In this document: piece by piece, positions 16,970-24,616 of the stretch
Numbering within the stretch: position 1 is the stretch's first letter
How the letters are laid out: each line of letters starts with the position of its first letter
Assembly: GCA_945905925.1 (NCBI GenBank)
Contig: CAMDQN010000072.1
Coordinates: forward strand, 1 to 32,577
Source: Singulisphaera sp. GP187
GTDB taxonomy: Bacteria; Planctomycetota; Planctomycetia; Gemmatales; Gemmataceae
DNA length: 32,577 nt
Direction of reading: 5' to 3'
Program-made: the position numbers and the translations under genes
The notes under the pieces: generated by a model
Database searches by the model: none
What the model saw: the letters and a program-made list of their open reading frames with translations, nothing else
What the model was told of the DNA's origin: nothing

Positions 16970-17638
16970 CTACTTTCCGAGGCGTTTCTTCAACTCGCTG
17001 GCGGTGAGCGTCTCGACCCCGTTCTGGCTGACAACAAATCCGCCGTTCAGGTACGCGCGTGCCTCGAACGCCCAGATGCTATCGCGCTGGGTTGTCGTGG
17101 TGAGGATGATGGCCCCGTCCTTCACCAGTTCTGCGGCGGGCGACTCCGCTTTGATGAGCGCCGCGTAGGTCAGGGCGGGCGCGGGCATCCGTCCGGTCAC
17201 GAGCGAAGAGTCGTGGATGAATATCTGCACGTGGAACATGTCGTCTTTCGTGACCGTCTTCGTTGAGACCACGGTGGTCGTACCGCCGGCGGGCGGCTTG
17301 TTCGGCTCCGGATTCGGCTGGAGGACGCCAGTCCCGGGTGGCTGAACTGGCGGGACAGTGACCCCGCCCTGCGGCGTAGTGACGCTCGGCAGTTTGCCGC
17401 CGCCGTTCACCGGGGTATCGACCGAAAGTTGGTTCTGGTCCTTATTGCCACCGAGCGGCGTTTTGAGCCAGTTCGGTTCCAGTTCTTTTTCGGTCTTCTT
17501 GTCGTTCTTTGGGGCCAGTTGCGGCGCGGGTTTCACTTTCGCGATTTCGGGGTTCGCGGCTTCGGTAGGCTTTGCTCGCTTGCACCCGACCGCGAGCAGG
17601 AGCGGAACCAGAACCGCGACCAACGTAAACGATCGCAT
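16970..17638 (-). CDS. Lipoprotein of unknown function encoded inside the nuo operon
   Basis: The 222-residue protein begins with a lipoprotein signal peptide (MRSFTLVAVLVPLLLAVGC, lipid-modified Cys at 19). A Pro/Gly/Thr-rich low-complexity linker covers roughly residues 20-125. A compact C-terminal domain of about 95 residues begins at DDMFHVQIFIHDSS and ends with ETLTASELKKRLGK. I do not recognise that domain. The start is ATG at 17638 with GGAGGG upstream. It begins 22 bases after the nuoF stop on the same strand, so it is almost certainly co-transcribed with nuoF and nuoG. It would sit on the periplasmic side, away from the NADH-oxidising arm, so a role in complex I assembly or stability is only a guess. 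Confidence 0.85.
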   Translation of the reverse strand: MRSFTLVAVLVPLLLAVGCKRAKPTEAANPEIAKVKPAPQLAPKNDKKTEKELEPNWLKTPLGGNKDQNQLSVDTPVNGGGKLPSVTTPQGGVTVPPVQPPGTGVLQPNPEPNKPPAGGTTTVVSTKTVTKDDMFHVQIFIHDSSLVTGRMPAPALTYAALIKAESPAAELVKDGAIILTTTTQRDSIWAFEARAYLNGGFVVSQNGVETLTASELKKRLGK

Positions 17639-17660
17639 CGCAGCCCTCCGGTTGGGTGAA

Positions 17661-19028
17661 TCAGTGTGCGCCGACCAGTGCGAGCGACTTCGCGTACTGG
17701 CTCTTCACGCCGCTCTTGATGGTCGCTTCGAAATCTGCACGGAACTTGCGGATGAGGGTCTTCACCGGCCAGCCGGCGCCGTCGGCGAGTCCGCAGATAG
17801 TCGTCCCCGGCATGATGCCGATTCGGTCGCCCACGTCAATCAGGATGTCCAGGTCTTCCTTGTGACCGTGTCCGCGGCGCATCCGGTCGGTGATCTTCAG
17901 CATCCAGCCGGTCCCCTCGCGGCACGGTGTACATTGCCCGCAACTTTCGTGCGCGAAGAACTGACAGACGTTGTGAAGCACGTCAACCATGCTGGTCTGG
18001 TCGTCGACGACGGTGATGGCCGCGGTGCCCAACCCCAGGCACGCGACGCTACCCGGACCATTGAAGTCGAGTGGAATGTCATACTCGGTCTTGCCGTCTT
18101 CTCCCTTGAGTGGGGCATTCACGTCGATGAACCCCATGCTGAGTCCACCGGGATTAACCGCTTTTGCCTTGCGGCCTTTCCACACGCCGCCGCCGTGCTT
18201 CTCCACGAGGTCGCGAATCGTCACACCCATCGGCAACTCGACGCACACCGGCTTCTCGACGTGGCCCGCGAGCGTGTAGAGCTTCGGGCCGTAACTGCCC
18301 GCATCGCGCGGGTTCTTTGGGTCGGGCGGCACACCGAGCGACTTGAACCAGTCGTTCCCGCGTTTCATGATCTGCGTGACGCAAGCGAGCGTCTCGACGT
18401 TGTTCACGATGGTCGGCTTGCGGAACGCGCCTTCGATCGCGGGGAAGGGCGGCTTGATCCGTGGCCACGCTCGCTTGCCTTCGAGTGATTCGATAAGCCC
18501 GGTTTCTTCGCCGCAGACGTAAGCTCCGGCGCCGCGGTGAATCACGATGTCGAGTTCAAAGTTGGTGCCGAGGATGTTCTTGCCTAGCAACTTTGCCGCG
18601 TACAGTTCGTTGACCGCGGCTTCGAGTGAGCGGAACGAATCACCGTACTCATAGCGGACGTAGAAGAATGCCTTCTGGGATTTGATGGCATAGCATGCCA
18701 ACATAATTCCTTCGAGCACCTGATGAGGGTCGCGCTCCATCAAAATTCGATTATTGTACGTACACGGCTCGGATTCATCCGCGTTGACGGCGAGATAGAT
18801 CGGCCCCGGGTGATCCTTCGGCAAGAAGGTCCACTTGAGTCCGCACGGGAAGCCGGCACCGCCGCGCCCGCGCAGCCCAGAGTCTTTCACCTGTGTGACG
18901 ACATCGAGCGGCTTCTTTTCCTTAAGCGCGCGCTCGAAGGTGGCGTAACCGCCGTCCGCGCGATAGCCTTCAAGCTTCCCGCTGTTGGGCTTATTGATGC
19001 GCGCCAGGAGTACAGGTTCGTATGGCAT
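17661..19028 (-). CDS. nuoF: NADH-quinone oxidoreductase subunit F
   Basis: NuoF binds NADH and FMN and carries 4Fe-4S cluster N3, the entry point for electrons into complex I. The 455-residue protein has GLRGRGGAGFPCGLKW (51-66) for nucleotide binding, NADESEPCTYNNRILMERDPH (82-102) for FMN, GAGAYVCGEETGLIESLEG (167-185), and N3 ligands C363, C366, C369 and C412. The length is normal. The start is ATG at 19028, 4 bases after the nuoE stop. Confidence 0.97.
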   Translation of the reverse strand: MPYEPVLLARINKPNSGKLEGYRADGGYATFERALKEKKPLDVVTQVKDSGLRGRGGAGFPCGLKWTFLPKDHPGPIYLAVNADESEPCTYNNRILMERDPHQVLEGIMLACYAIKSQKAFFYVRYEYGDSFRSLEAAVNELYAAKLLGKNILGTNFELDIVIHRGAGAYVCGEETGLIESLEGKRAWPRIKPPFPAIEGAFRKPTIVNNVETLACVTQIMKRGNDWFKSLGVPPDPKNPRDAGSYGPKLYTLAGHVEKPVCVELPMGVTIRDLVEKHGGGVWKGRKAKAVNPGGLSMGFIDVNAPLKGEDGKTEYDIPLDFNGPGSVACLGLGTAAITVVDDQTSMVDVLHNVCQFFAHESCGQCTPCREGTGWMLKITDRMRRGHGHKEDLDILIDVGDRIGIMPGTTICGLADGAGWPVKTLIRKFRADFEATIKSGVKSQYAKSLALVGAH

Positions 19029-19032
19029 GTGA

Positions 19033-19515
19033 TTACTTCAACTTCAATTCTGTAATCAACTGGTCGGCTTTCTCGGTCGTCACATTCATGGCGTGAACGT
19101 CATTAATCAGACACGCCGGGGCGCCGTCACACGCGCCGATGCACTCCGCGAATTCCAGCGTGATCTTCCCGTCAGCGGTCGTGTGACCGCAGTGGACGCC
19201 GAGCTTGCCTTCGCAGTGTTCGATCAGTTCGTAAGCGCCGCGGAGCATACACGCGAGTCCGCGACACACCCACAACCGCGTCGTGCCGAGTTTCTGGCCC
19301 TCGCCTTTGAAGAACTCGTAGAAGGTCATCGTGTCGTGAACTTCCGACGGGTGCAGTTCCAAAAGCTCCGCGATCTCGACGATGGCCTCGTTCGACACGG
19401 TGCGCAGTTCATCGTGGACGAGGTGCAGCGCCGGGAGCGTCACCGCCTGCTTACGCGGGTACTTCGGGATGTACGCCCGGATGCGGTTCTTAATGTCTTC
19501 GGAAAGCGCGGCCAT
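19033..19515 (-). CDS. nuoE: NADH-quinone oxidoreductase subunit E
   Basis: NuoE is the thioredoxin-fold subunit holding 2Fe-2S cluster N1a next to the flavin. From ATG 19515 it has 160 residues. The ligands are C84-x4-C89 in CRGLACMLRGA and C125-x3-C129 in CIGACDGAPACLIND, the family spacing. HPSEVHDTMTFYEFF (55-69) is also characteristic. The frame is open upstream to 19584, but that would overlap the preceding S1-domain gene. The chosen start lies 5 bases after that gene's stop. Confidence 0.96.
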   Translation of the reverse strand: MAALSEDIKNRIRAYIPKYPRKQAVTLPALHLVHDELRTVSNEAIVEIAELLELHPSEVHDTMTFYEFFKGEGQKLGTTRLWVCRGLACMLRGAYELIEHCEGKLGVHCGHTTADGKITLEFAECIGACDGAPACLINDVHAMNVTTEKADQLITELKLK

Positions 19516-19520
19516 TGAGG

Positions 19521-19784
19521 TTATCCCGCAGTGTCCTTGAGCCGTTGAGTGAGCGAGAACTGCTTCCGTTGGTCGTTGTGCCAAAGCACCGTCGCCGTCA
19601 CTGACTGACCGACCTGCGGGTAGTCCTCCATCCGCTTTCTGTTGTCGGCTGCCATTTCTGGAACGAGTAGTAGCCCTTCAAAACCGATACCGAGGTCGAT
19701 GAGTACACCGAACGGGGCAACGACCACCACAGTCCCGCTCACACTACACAGTTGATCGGGAACTGCCGCTTCACCTCGCCCCAA
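19521..19784 (-). CDS. S1-domain (RNA-binding type) protein, apparently frameshifted at its 5' end
   Basis: The readable frame is 87 residues from a TTG at 19784. VSGTVVVVAPFGVLIDLGIGFEGLLLVPEM and YPQVGQSVTATVLWHNDQRKQFSLTQR follow the five-strand OB pattern of an S1 domain (G-x-V, FGV-x-DLG, EGLL-x-x-x-EM, GQ-x-V). S1 domains bind RNA, so a role in translation or RNA stability is possible. The TTG start has no good ribosome site. In the neighbouring frame an ATG at 19810, four bases after the nuoD stop, encodes a typical S1 lead-in (see 19739-19810) that stops where the S1 frame becomes recognisable. The gene therefore looks like one gene broken by a one-base change. It lies between nuoD and nuoE, an unusual place. 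Confidence 0.7.
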   Translation of the reverse strand: MGRGEAAVPDQLCSVSGTVVVVAPFGVLIDLGIGFEGLLLVPEMAADNRKRMEDYPQVGQSVTATVLWHNDQRKQFSLTQRLKDTAG

Positions 19785-19810
19785 TCCCAGCCGGCGGTCG
19801 TGTCACTCAT
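19739..19810 (-). pseudogene. Out-of-frame 5' part of the S1-domain gene
   Basis: From ATG 19810 the frame reads MSDTTAGWDWGEVKRQFPIN-CVV and then TGA (19739-19741). W-x-x-VK-x-x-FP is the usual run-up to the first strand of an S1 domain, and the adjacent frame continues with SGTVVVV. A shift of -1 (or +2) near 19740 would join them into one protein of about 96 residues. This may be a true mutation, a programmed frameshift or a sequencing error. No classic slippery heptamer is evident at the junction. Confidence 0.6.
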
Positions 19811-19814
19811 CCCA

Positions 19815-21044
19815 TCACCGATCCAGCTCCGCCGCGATGATGTTCAGGCTGCCCAGCACTGCGGGAACGTCGGAAATCTGGTGCCCTTCAATCATCAGCG
19901 GGAACACCGCGAAGTGGATGAACGACGGCGGGCGCGTCCGCGCGCGGAACGCTTTGCCGGTGCCGTCCGCCACCAAGTAGAAGCCCAACTCGCCGTTCGC
20001 GGTCTCGTTCGCGCCGTACACCTCTTCCACCGGGGTTTCCCACCGGCGGTTCCACATGAACAACTCGAAGTGCTGAATTAACCCTTCGATGCTTCGGTAG
20101 GTCGCGTTCTTGTCGGGGATGGTGAGCTTGTCGTTGAGATCGACATTCACCGGGCCGGTCGGGAGGTTCTCCACGGCCGCGTGGATGATCTTCCACGACT
20201 CCAGCATTTCGCCCATGCGGACCAGATAGCGGTTGTAGCAGTCGCCGCCCTTGCCACACACGATCTTGAACGCCCCCGACAGTTCCTTGTACGCGAGGTA
20301 CGGTTCGTCTTTGCGGAGGTCGCGAACCACGCCGCTCGCACGCGCCACTGGGCCGGAACAACTGTAGCTGATCGCGTCTTCCTTCGAGAGTACGCCGATG
20401 CCTTTCGTGCGGTCGAGGAAGATACGATTTCGGTTCAGCAGGCGAACGATGTCGCTGTGAACTTTCGGGAACGTCTTCACGAAGTCGCGGATGAGGGCGA
20501 CCACGTCGTCGCTGATGTCGGCCATCAACCCGCCAACGCGGGCATACGACGGGTGGAACCGCTGGCCCGACGAGGACTCCATCACGTTGTATATCTTCTC
20601 TCGCGCGTTGAACGCATACAAGAAGGCGGTCAGCGCGCCGAGATCGAGCGCTGCGGCGCCGACGCAGAGCAGGTGGTCACTAATGCGGGCGAGTTCCGCG
20701 AGGATGACGCGGATGTACTTGCACCGCGGCGTGATCTCGATCCCGAGTAATTTCTCGACCGTCGTGAACCACGCGCATTCGTTCCCGAACGGCGAGATAT
20801 AGTTCATCCGGTCAACAACGGTCACGTACTGGTTGAAGTCGAGGTCTTCGCCGAGCTTTTCGAAGCCGCTGTGGAGGTAACCAATATCGGGGACCGCGTT
20901 GACGATGGTCTCGCCATCGAGCGTGAGAATGAGGCGGAGTGTGGTGTGCGTGGCCGGGTGCTGTGGCCCGAAGTTCAGGGTGTAGAGGAACTCTTGGTCC
21001 GCGCCAGCGATGTCATCTGGGGGAGTCGCGGTGTCTACAGGCAT
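19815..21044 (-). CDS. nuoD: NADH-quinone oxidoreductase subunit D
   Basis: NuoD is the 49-kDa-type subunit that, with NuoB and NuoH, forms the quinone-reduction site. The 409-residue protein starts with a short acidic stretch, then NFGPQHPATHTTLRL (24-38) and DIGYLHSGFEKLGE (53-66), both lining the quinone pocket in the family. It ends LGSLNIIAAELDR. I chose ATG 21044 over the GTG one codon upstream because GGAGAGA is then spaced about 4-5 bases away. There is no fused NuoC domain; nuoC is a separate upstream gene. Confidence 0.97.
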   Translation of the reverse strand: MPVDTATPPDDIAGADQEFLYTLNFGPQHPATHTTLRLILTLDGETIVNAVPDIGYLHSGFEKLGEDLDFNQYVTVVDRMNYISPFGNECAWFTTVEKLLGIEITPRCKYIRVILAELARISDHLLCVGAAALDLGALTAFLYAFNAREKIYNVMESSSGQRFHPSYARVGGLMADISDDVVALIRDFVKTFPKVHSDIVRLLNRNRIFLDRTKGIGVLSKEDAISYSCSGPVARASGVVRDLRKDEPYLAYKELSGAFKIVCGKGGDCYNRYLVRMGEMLESWKIIHAAVENLPTGPVNVDLNDKLTIPDKNATYRSIEGLIQHFELFMWNRRWETPVEEVYGANETANGELGFYLVADGTGKAFRARTRPPSFIHFAVFPLMIEGHQISDVPAVLGSLNIIAAELDR

Positions 21045-21060
21045 CACTCTCTCCGAACAC

Positions 21061-21080
21061 CCCCGGCCTTGTGGCCGGGG
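21061..21080. repeat. GC-rich hairpin in the nuoC-nuoD spacer
   Basis: CCCCGGCC-TTGT-GGCCGGGG is a perfect 8-bp stem with a 4-base loop, between the nuoC stop and the nuoD ribosome site. It has no T-run and is more likely a processing or stability hairpin or dispersed element than a terminator. Confidence 0.75.
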
Positions 21081-21085
21081 TTCGC

Positions 21086-21589
21086 CTAACTGTCGGCCCG
21101 CGTCACGGTCGGGAAGTTGTGCCGCTCGCCGTGGCCGCGCAGTGGGTAGTCCTTGCGGAGCGGGTACGCGGTGTATTCACTTGGCATCAGGATGCGCCGC
21201 AGGTCCGGGTGACCCGTGAACCGCACGCCATACATGTCGTAAACTTCGCGCTCCATCCAATCGGCCCCGCGCCATAACTCCACAGCCGAAGGCAACTCTG
21301 GGGAAGGGTCGTTCGCGAACGCCTTCACCCACAATCGGTCACCGGTCGTGAGGTTCGTGAGGCCGTACACCACGCAGAACCGGTCGGTCGCGCCTTCGTA
21401 GCCGAGGTAGTCGATGCCGCCGAGTTCCGTGAGGAAGTTGAACCCGCACTCTTCTTTCAAGCACTTCAACAGTGGGAACAGCACCTTCGTCGCTCGCTCT
21501 GCGTCGATGAGCACGCGCGCGTTGTCGCGGAACGCGGACGTGGTGAACGCCCCGGCGAAGTTCGCGTTGAGTGTGTCGAGATAGGGCAT
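21086..21589 (-). CDS. nuoC: NADH-quinone oxidoreductase subunit C
   Basis: NuoC is the 30-kDa-type subunit of the complex I peripheral arm, beside NuoD. The 167-residue protein carries the family signature ADWMEREVYDMYGVRFTGHPDLRRIL in its second half and ends with the usual PLRKDYPLRGHGER. The start is ATG at 21589 with TGGAG seven bases before it. It follows nuoB by 33 bases. Confidence 0.96.
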   Translation of the reverse strand: MPYLDTLNANFAGAFTTSAFRDNARVLIDAERATKVLFPLLKCLKEECGFNFLTELGGIDYLGYEGATDRFCVVYGLTNLTTGDRLWVKAFANDPSPELPSAVELWRGADWMEREVYDMYGVRFTGHPDLRRILMPSEYTAYPLRKDYPLRGHGERHNFPTVTRADS

Positions 21590-21622
21590 ACGGTTCTCCA
21601 GTCGCTGAAGCGCCCGGCTCGC

Positions 21623-22225
21623 CTAAACCAGTGGTAGAGAACGCATCCGCGTCGCGGTGTTGTAATCGCCGGGCGCGACGATGGCCTCTTCCGCACCCAG
21701 TTCGCGCGCCAACGCGGTCGGGCCTTCGTAAGCGGTGCGCGATGCGAACTCGCGCGCGTCGATCGTTCCCGTGCGCTGAATCTTCTCTTGCAGGTCGATG
21801 ATTGAGCGAATCAGTTGTTCCGGGCGCGGCGGGCAACCCGGCACGTACACATCAACCGGAATGAACCGGTCGATACCCTGAACCACCGCGTAGGTGTCGA
21901 ACACGCCGCCGCTCGACGCGCAAGCGCCCATCGAGATGCACCACTTCGGTTCGGGCATTTGCAGCCAAATGCGCTGCATCACCGGCACCATCTTCATCGC
22001 CACGCGACCCGCCACAATCATCACGTCGCACTGACGCGGGCTAAACCGCATTGCTTCGGAACCGAACCGGGCCACGTCGTAGCGACTCGAAGCGGTCGCC
22101 ATCAACTCGATGCCACAGCACGCGGTCGCGAACGGCATTGGCCACAAACTGTGCTTACGCGCCATGTTCGCGAGGTAATCGAGCGGGGCGATCAGGAAGT
22201 CCGGCAGCAGGTTCGTTAGCGCCAC
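21623..22225 (-). CDS. nuoB: NADH-quinone oxidoreductase subunit B
   Basis: NuoB carries the terminal 4Fe-4S cluster N2 that reduces quinone. Using GTG 22225 the protein has 200 residues. The N2 ligands are the adjacent C36-C37 ([10 protein letters not shown]), C102 (GACASSGG) and C131 (VPGCPPRPE). The frame is open to a GTG at 22246, but AAGGGAG sits eight bases ahead of GTG 22225 and the family N-terminus fits better there. It overlaps the end of nuoA by 10 bases. The C-terminus runs about 40 residues past the core. Confidence 0.95.
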   Translation of the reverse strand: MALTNLLPDFLIAPLDYLANMARKHSLWPMPFATACCGIELMATASSRYDVARFGSEAMRFSPRQCDVMIVAGRVAMKMVPVMQRIWLQMPEPKWCISMGACASSGGVFDTYAVVQGIDRFIPVDVYVPGCPPRPEQLIRSIIDLQEKIQRTGTIDAREFASRTAYEGPTALARELGAEEAIVAPGDYNTATRMRSLPLV

Positions 22226-22656
22226 AAGAACACTCCCTTCTTCCACGCGTACACGTAAGCGATCACGAACGTCGCGAGGAACACCATGATTTCAAGGAAC
22301 ACCACGGTGCCGAACACCCTGCGCCAGGTCTGGTCGCCGCCTTCGCTGTAAGCGATCACCGCCCACGGGTACAGGAATAGCAGTTCCACGTCGAACACGA
22401 GGAACAGAATCGCGATCAGGTAGAACTTGATGTCGAACTGCATCCGTGCCGTGCCGACCGGGTCCATGCCGGATTCGTACGGCATCTGCTTGATGCGCGT
22501 CGGCTTGCGAGGCTTGAACGGGAACAGGTGCGTCGCGGCGATCGCGCTGCCCGCGAATAGCACGCACACGACCGCGTAGATCAGGATCGGATAGTACGCC
22601 ACAAGGTCGAACGCCGGTTCGACGCCTGCGGGGGTCTGAACGGGGCTGACGCTCAT
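22216..22656 (-). CDS. nuoA: NADH-quinone oxidoreductase subunit A
   Basis: NuoA is a three-helix membrane subunit next to the quinone chamber. From ATG 22656 (GGGGAAGG just upstream) it has 146 residues. Helices lie at about 21-45, 78-101 and 115-138. YESGMDPVG (60-68) is the conserved loop that shields the quinone site, and [11 protein letters not shown] (88-98) carries the conserved membrane acids. It is the first gene of the operon; a promoter and palindrome lie immediately upstream. Confidence 0.96.
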   Translation of the reverse strand: MSVSPVQTPAGVEPAFDLVAYYPILIYAVVCVLFAGSAIAATHLFPFKPRKPTRIKQMPYESGMDPVGTARMQFDIKFYLIAILFLVFDVELLFLYPWAVIAYSEGGDQTWRRVFGTVVFLEIMVFLATFVIAYVYAWKKGVFLWR

Positions 22657-22677
22657 GCCTTCCCCAGTTGTGCGGTT

Positions 22678-22697
22678 CTTGTGAAGGATTTCACAAG
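22678..22697. promoter_or_regulatory. Perfect palindrome in the nuoA leader
   Basis: CTTGTGAA-GGAT-TTCACAAG is an 8-bp perfect inverted repeat 22 bases upstream of the nuoA ATG. It is just downstream of the predicted transcription start on the minus strand, so it may be a repressor operator or a leader hairpin. It also lies upstream of the divergent secretin-like gene. Confidence 0.55.
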
Positions 22698-22708
22698 TAC
22701 GCGGTGGT

Positions 22709-22736
22709 ATGCTACGCCCAGCGGTTGCGCCGTCAA
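22709..22736 (-). promoter_or_regulatory. Sigma70-like promoter for the nuo operon
   Basis: On the minus strand, TTGACG (22731-22736) and TAGCAT (22709-22714) are separated by 16 bases. The first matches 5 of 6 and the second 4 of 6 of the consensus. Transcription would begin near 22702, leaving a leader of about 45 bases before nuoA. Confidence 0.5.
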
Positions 22737-22811
22737 GAATGACCACCAACGACGGCGTCCTCACGCGTGTTGTGGGAGCATCCCGTTCGGCCCATTCAGG
22801 AGAAGTGCGCC

Positions 22812-23804
22812 ATGCCCGCGAAGTTGCTTTTCCTCTCGGTCGCGTTCGCGCTGTGCATTGGGAGCGTGGTGGCACAACCGGACCCGAAGTCGCTCGCTGA
22901 CAAGACGCTCGTCACGGAGGTGTACAACATCAAGCCGCTGCTTGGGGAACGCGGGAAGGGCGCCGGCATCGCGAACGCGGACTCGATCGTGAAGATGATC
23001 CTCGAAACCATCTCGCTCGGCGAACCGAGACCGGGCGCGGATGGACCGCAACTCATCGAGCGCGACGGCGGGAAACTCGAAGTCCGCGCGACCGCGAAGG
23101 TGCATACTGAGGTGAAGGACTTGCTCGACGCGCTCGACCGGCTCGCGGACATCGCCATCGAAGTGAAGGCCGATGTGTACGAACTCGACCCCGCGGCCTT
23201 CGAGAAGTTGGTGAAATCGATCCCGAAGGGCAAGACGAAAGCCCCGGTGCTATTCTCAACTGGTGAGGAGATCGAGGGCAAGGAAGGACCGGCGATTGAT
23301 AAAGCGATGAAGGAAATGAACAAGATCCTCAAGACCGGGCGCGTGGTGCAAACCTCGAGCGATCGGTTCGCGAACGGGCAGGAGGCGACCGTTTCGGCGC
23401 GCCGCGTTGTCGTACCATTCACCAATTTCGCTGACCAGAAGGCCGGCATCGCGCGCGACAATCCGCTATTCGTCAAGGAGGGCTTCGCGCTGGTCGCGGT
23501 GCCGGTGGTGAGTGCCGATCGTCGGTTCGTGCGGTTCAAGTTGAGTGAGCAATCCACGCGCATCACGGGCATCAAGAATCGCGACCTCGGGGAGATCGGC
23601 GGCAAGCAGATCGTGGCGCAGTCGCCGGAAGTGGAAGACCTCGGTGCGACCGGCTCAACCGAGGTCGCAGACGGCGGCACCGCGATCTTCCGCCTCGCCT
23701 ACGCCCCGAAAGACAAGGTGTGGGTTGTGGTGCTGCAGCCCAGGATCTTCATTCAGGCCGAAGAGGACATCTTCAAAAAGGAAGGGAAACCGATCAAGCC
23801 GTAA
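22812..23804 (+). CDS. Exported secretin-like protein
   Basis: The start is ATG at 22812, chosen for AGGAGAAG six bases upstream and because the signal peptide (residues 1-21, ending VVAQ) begins there; it has 330 residues. After the signal, VTEVYNIKPLL...ADSIVKMILETI...LEVRATAKVHTEVKDLLDALDRL resembles the N1-type ring-building domain of type II/III secretins. A later stretch, KEGFALVAVPVVSADRRFVRFKLSEQ, resembles the core of secretin beta domains. The protein is far shorter than a full secretin and has no clear pore-forming C-terminus. It may be a periplasmic secretin-domain protein; the function is unknown. It is divergent from nuoA and convergent with the phosphorylase gene. Confidence 0.75.
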   Translation: MPAKLLFLSVAFALCIGSVVAQPDPKSLADKTLVTEVYNIKPLLGERGKGAGIANADSIVKMILETISLGEPRPGADGPQLIERDGGKLEVRATAKVHTEVKDLLDALDRLADIAIEVKADVYELDPAAFEKLVKSIPKGKTKAPVLFSTGEEIEGKEGPAIDKAMKEMNKILKTGRVVQTSSDRFANGQEATVSARRVVVPFTNFADQKAGIARDNPLFVKEGFALVAVPVVSADRRFVRFKLSEQSTRITGIKNRDLGEIGGKQIVAQSPEVEDLGATGSTEVADGGTAIFRLAYAPKDKVWVVVLQPRIFIQAEEDIFKKEGKPIKP

Positions 23805-23820
23805 GGCGCGACAGTGCAAA

Positions 23821-23845
23821 CAGGGGCTTACGCCCCCCGCTCGCC
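23821..23845. repeat. Single copy of the GCGTAAGC-core element at the phosphorylase 3' end
   Basis: The sequence CAGGGGCTTACG followed by CCCCCCGCTCGCC is the inverted form of the element at 15070-15154. It lies between two convergent genes and encodes the GERGA end and TAA stop of the phosphorylase gene on the minus strand. Confidence 0.85.
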
Positions 23846-24616
23846 AACAAGACGTCCTAATAGTTCACCCATTCGCTCGACTGCGAGTTTTGCGTTCATC
23901 AGCACTTCGGCGTGATCAATCGCCGCGTCGCCGAGACCGGCGGCTTTGTTCGTGATGCACGAGATCGCGGCCACTTGCAGGCCCAATCGCGCCGCTTCTT
24001 CCGCCTCCAGCGCAGTTGACATGCCGACCGCGTCCGCGCCACACGCCGCGAGCGCGCGAATCTCCGCGGGGGTTTCGTAACTCGGACCTGTCAGCGCAGC
24101 GTACACGCCCGCGAGCAGCTCGCGCCCGGCTGCGGCTTCGTGTGAGAGTATCACTTCGATGAGTCGCTCCGAATACGGTTGTGACACAGCGGTGTCGCTC
24201 GCCAGGTTGCGCCAAGCTTTCGAGTTGAGTAGTTTCAGGTGTCCGCGAATCGCCATCAGTCCGCCTGGTTGCAGCGAAGGATGAATCCCACCCGCGGCGT
24301 TCGTCAGCACGATCCGCTTCACGCCGAGTTCGGCCGCGGTGCGAACAGTGCCGACGACGACTTCTCGCGCGTGACCTTCGTAGAAGTGGAGCCGGCCGAG
24401 GAAGAGCAGAGCAGGGACGCCGGACCACTCGCCGACCATGAGCCGGCTGCCGTGTCCGCGGACCGTGGGCGGGACCAATCCCGGGATGTCCGCGAATGCG
24501 ACCGAGGCGCGTTCGGTGAATGCGCTCGCGGTGCCCGCGAGCCCCGAACCGAGGACGACGGCCGTTCGCGGGGCCAAGGTGCGGGTTGTGCGCGCGAACG
24601 CGGCGAACGCCGACAT
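23828..24616 (-). CDS. Purine nucleoside phosphorylase
   Basis: This 262-residue enzyme of the trimeric class-I family cleaves purine nucleosides with phosphate to free base and ribose-1-phosphate (purine salvage, cytoplasm). Motifs: VVLGSGLAG (20-28) for phosphate, GRLHFYEGH (74-82), LTNAAGGI (104-111), GPSYETPAEIR (177-187), GADAVGMSTALE (193-204) and SCITNKAAG (219-227), in which N223 is the base-contacting Asn. The ATG overlaps the upstream stop as TAATG, so it is translationally coupled to the cytidylate-kinase-like gene. The last residues (VGERGA) and the stop codon lie in a repeat element. A methylthioadenosine phosphorylase role is less likely given the Asn. Confidence 0.93.
   Translation of the reverse strand: MSAFAAFARTTRTLAPRTAVVLGSGLAGTASAFTERASVAFADIPGLVPPTVRGHGSRLMVGEWSGVPALLFLGRLHFYEGHAREVVVGTVRTAAELGVKRIVLTNAAGGIHPSLQPGGLMAIRGHLKLLNSKAWRNLASDTAVSQPYSERLIEVILSHEAAAGRELLAGVYAALTGPSYETPAEIRALAACGADAVGMSTALEAEEAARLGLQVAAISCITNKAAGLGDAAIDHAEVLMNAKLAVERMGELLGRLVGERGA

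Noticed and set aside
17358-18488. A 376-codon plus-strand open frame across the lipoprotein gene and nuoF
   Set aside because: Antisense to nuoF with its complete N3 and FMN motifs; no recognisable product.
21061-21080. Intrinsic terminator between nuoC and nuoD
   Set aside because: The stem is strong, but no T-run follows on the minus strand, and stopping there would silence most of the operon.
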